Source of the DNA: Dehalococcoidia bacterium
Lineage (GTDB): Bacteria; Chloroflexota; Dehalococcoidia; E44-bin15
Assembly: GCA_030667555.1 (NCBI GenBank)
Contig: DAOUVR010000085.1
Coordinates: forward strand, 1-5,466
DNA: 5,466 bases
Direction: 5' to 3'
The position numbers were made by a program, and so were the translations under genes. Positions 5,324 through 5,466 of this stretch are shown here, piece after piece (position 1 is the stretch's first letter; each line of letters starts with the position of its first letter). The notes beneath the pieces were generated by a model. That model was not told the origin of the DNA. It did not search any database and worked only from the letters and a program-made list of their open reading frames with translations.

Positions 5324-5329
5324 ATTATA
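5324..5329 (-). promoter_or_regulatory. Candidate -10 box upstream of etfA
   Basis: A perfect TATAAT is read on the minus strand at 5329-5324, about 55 bases before the etfA start, in the short unique segment between two repeat arms. No recognisable -35 lies 16-18 bases upstream, because that position falls inside a hairpin stem (CAGATG at 17-base spacing). The TG upstream is one base too far for an extended -10. It might serve etfA weakly, or be chance in an AT-rich spot. Confidence 0.3.
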
Positions 5330-5333
5330 AACA

Positions 5334-5397
5334 GGGTAGCCCGGAGCATCTGCTCCGGGCACGGTTGGAGCGGATGCTCCAACCTACCCAGTTTTTT
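5334..5397 (+). repeat. Branched palindrome: two hairpins enclosed by an outer stem
   Basis: The outer stem GGGTA (5334-5338) pairs with TACCC (5385-5389). Inside it, CCCGGAGCA (5340-5348) pairs with TGCTCCGGG (5351-5359), and GGTTGGAGC (5363-5371) pairs with GCTCCAACC (5376-5384) around GGAT. The two inner hairpins share the GGAGC...GCTCC core. On the plus strand TTTTTT follows at 5392-5397, which gives a terminator-like profile in that direction; the minus strand, where etfA lies, has no such run after the structure. It may be a mobile repeat unit, a cruciform-forming site or a plus-strand terminator. Confidence 0.65.
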
Positions 5398-5466
5398 CAC
5401 CGTTCATGGTTCGACAGGCTCTCCACGAACGGAACGTAACGCATGCCGTTTGTATAATTGGCCGGA

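Larger units (their letters stand above)
5295..5432. repeat. Inverted repeat of the CCTGAGCCTGTCGAA family enclosing a second palindrome
   Basis: The left arm (5295-5317, starting CCGTTC and ending GCCTGTCGAA) and the right arm (5410-5432, starting TTCGACAGGC and ending GAACGG) are inverted copies that match at 18 of 23 positions. The mismatches form one 5-base block. The 92 bases between them hold an unrelated branched palindrome (5334-5389). From memory, the arms belong to a dispersed intergenic repeat family common in Chloroflexota and other environmental genomes. The element lies in the region upstream of etfA. Confidence 0.7.

Noticed and set aside
5139..5330. Plus-strand frame ending in TLSLSKG
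   Set aside because: It is antisense to the ferredoxin domain of etfA, and its tail is the known translation artefact of the CCTGAGCCTGTCGAA repeat.
1..5466. CRISPR array, tRNA or rRNA genes, integrase or phage genes
   Set aside because: No regularly spaced direct repeats, no tRNA-like cloverleaf and no recognisable recombinase or phage protein were seen on either strand.

Overview
The window reads as chromosomal DNA of an anaerobic bacterium, most likely an uncultured Chloroflexota of the Dehalococcoidia type. This is inference from three things: the gene content (a zinc-ribbon L32, a cysteine-rich DUF177/YceD protein, an EtfA carrying its own 2[4Fe-4S] domain, an acyl-CoA dehydrogenase), the scattered palindromic repeats of the CATTCTGAGCGAAGCGAAG and CCTGAGCCTGTCGAA kinds that I associate with such genomes, and near-consensus vegetative promoters. 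No marker here fixes the phylum.

All six genes I support lie on the minus strand, so they read from right to left. Positions 5269-5466 are non-coding and hold a branched palindrome nested between two inverted arms. Next is etfA (5268-4081), an electron transfer flavoprotein alpha subunit with an N-terminal ferredoxin domain. A gap of about 430 bp (4080-3657) follows, with repeat-derived hairpins and then a TTGACA-17-TATACT promoter driving a 70-residue two-helix membrane protein (3643-3431). After a 234-bp gap without a convincing promoter comes an acyl-CoA dehydrogenase (3196-2045). Its stop codon lies inside the -35 box of a perfect TTGACA-17-TATAAT promoter that drives the compact operon yceD (1982-1515), rpmF (1507-1316) and fabD (1295-351). 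The left 350 bp hold no convincing gene. They contain a GC-rich hairpin with a short T run, a perfect 10-bp repeat palindrome, and a possible promoter pointing left out of the window.

Two functional themes meet here. The acyl-CoA dehydrogenase passes electrons to an ETF, and etfA lies two genes upstream of it, though no etfB is in the window. The yceD-rpmF-fabD operon links ribosome assembly to fatty acid synthesis. It resembles the widespread yceD-rpmF-plsX-fabH-fabD cluster but lacks plsX and fabH, and fabD is not followed by fabG or acpP.

I found no convincing new system. The items most worth a second look are the promoter/stop-codon overlap, the small membrane protein with its promoter-proximal dyad, the nested cruciform upstream of etfA, and the shortened fab operon.
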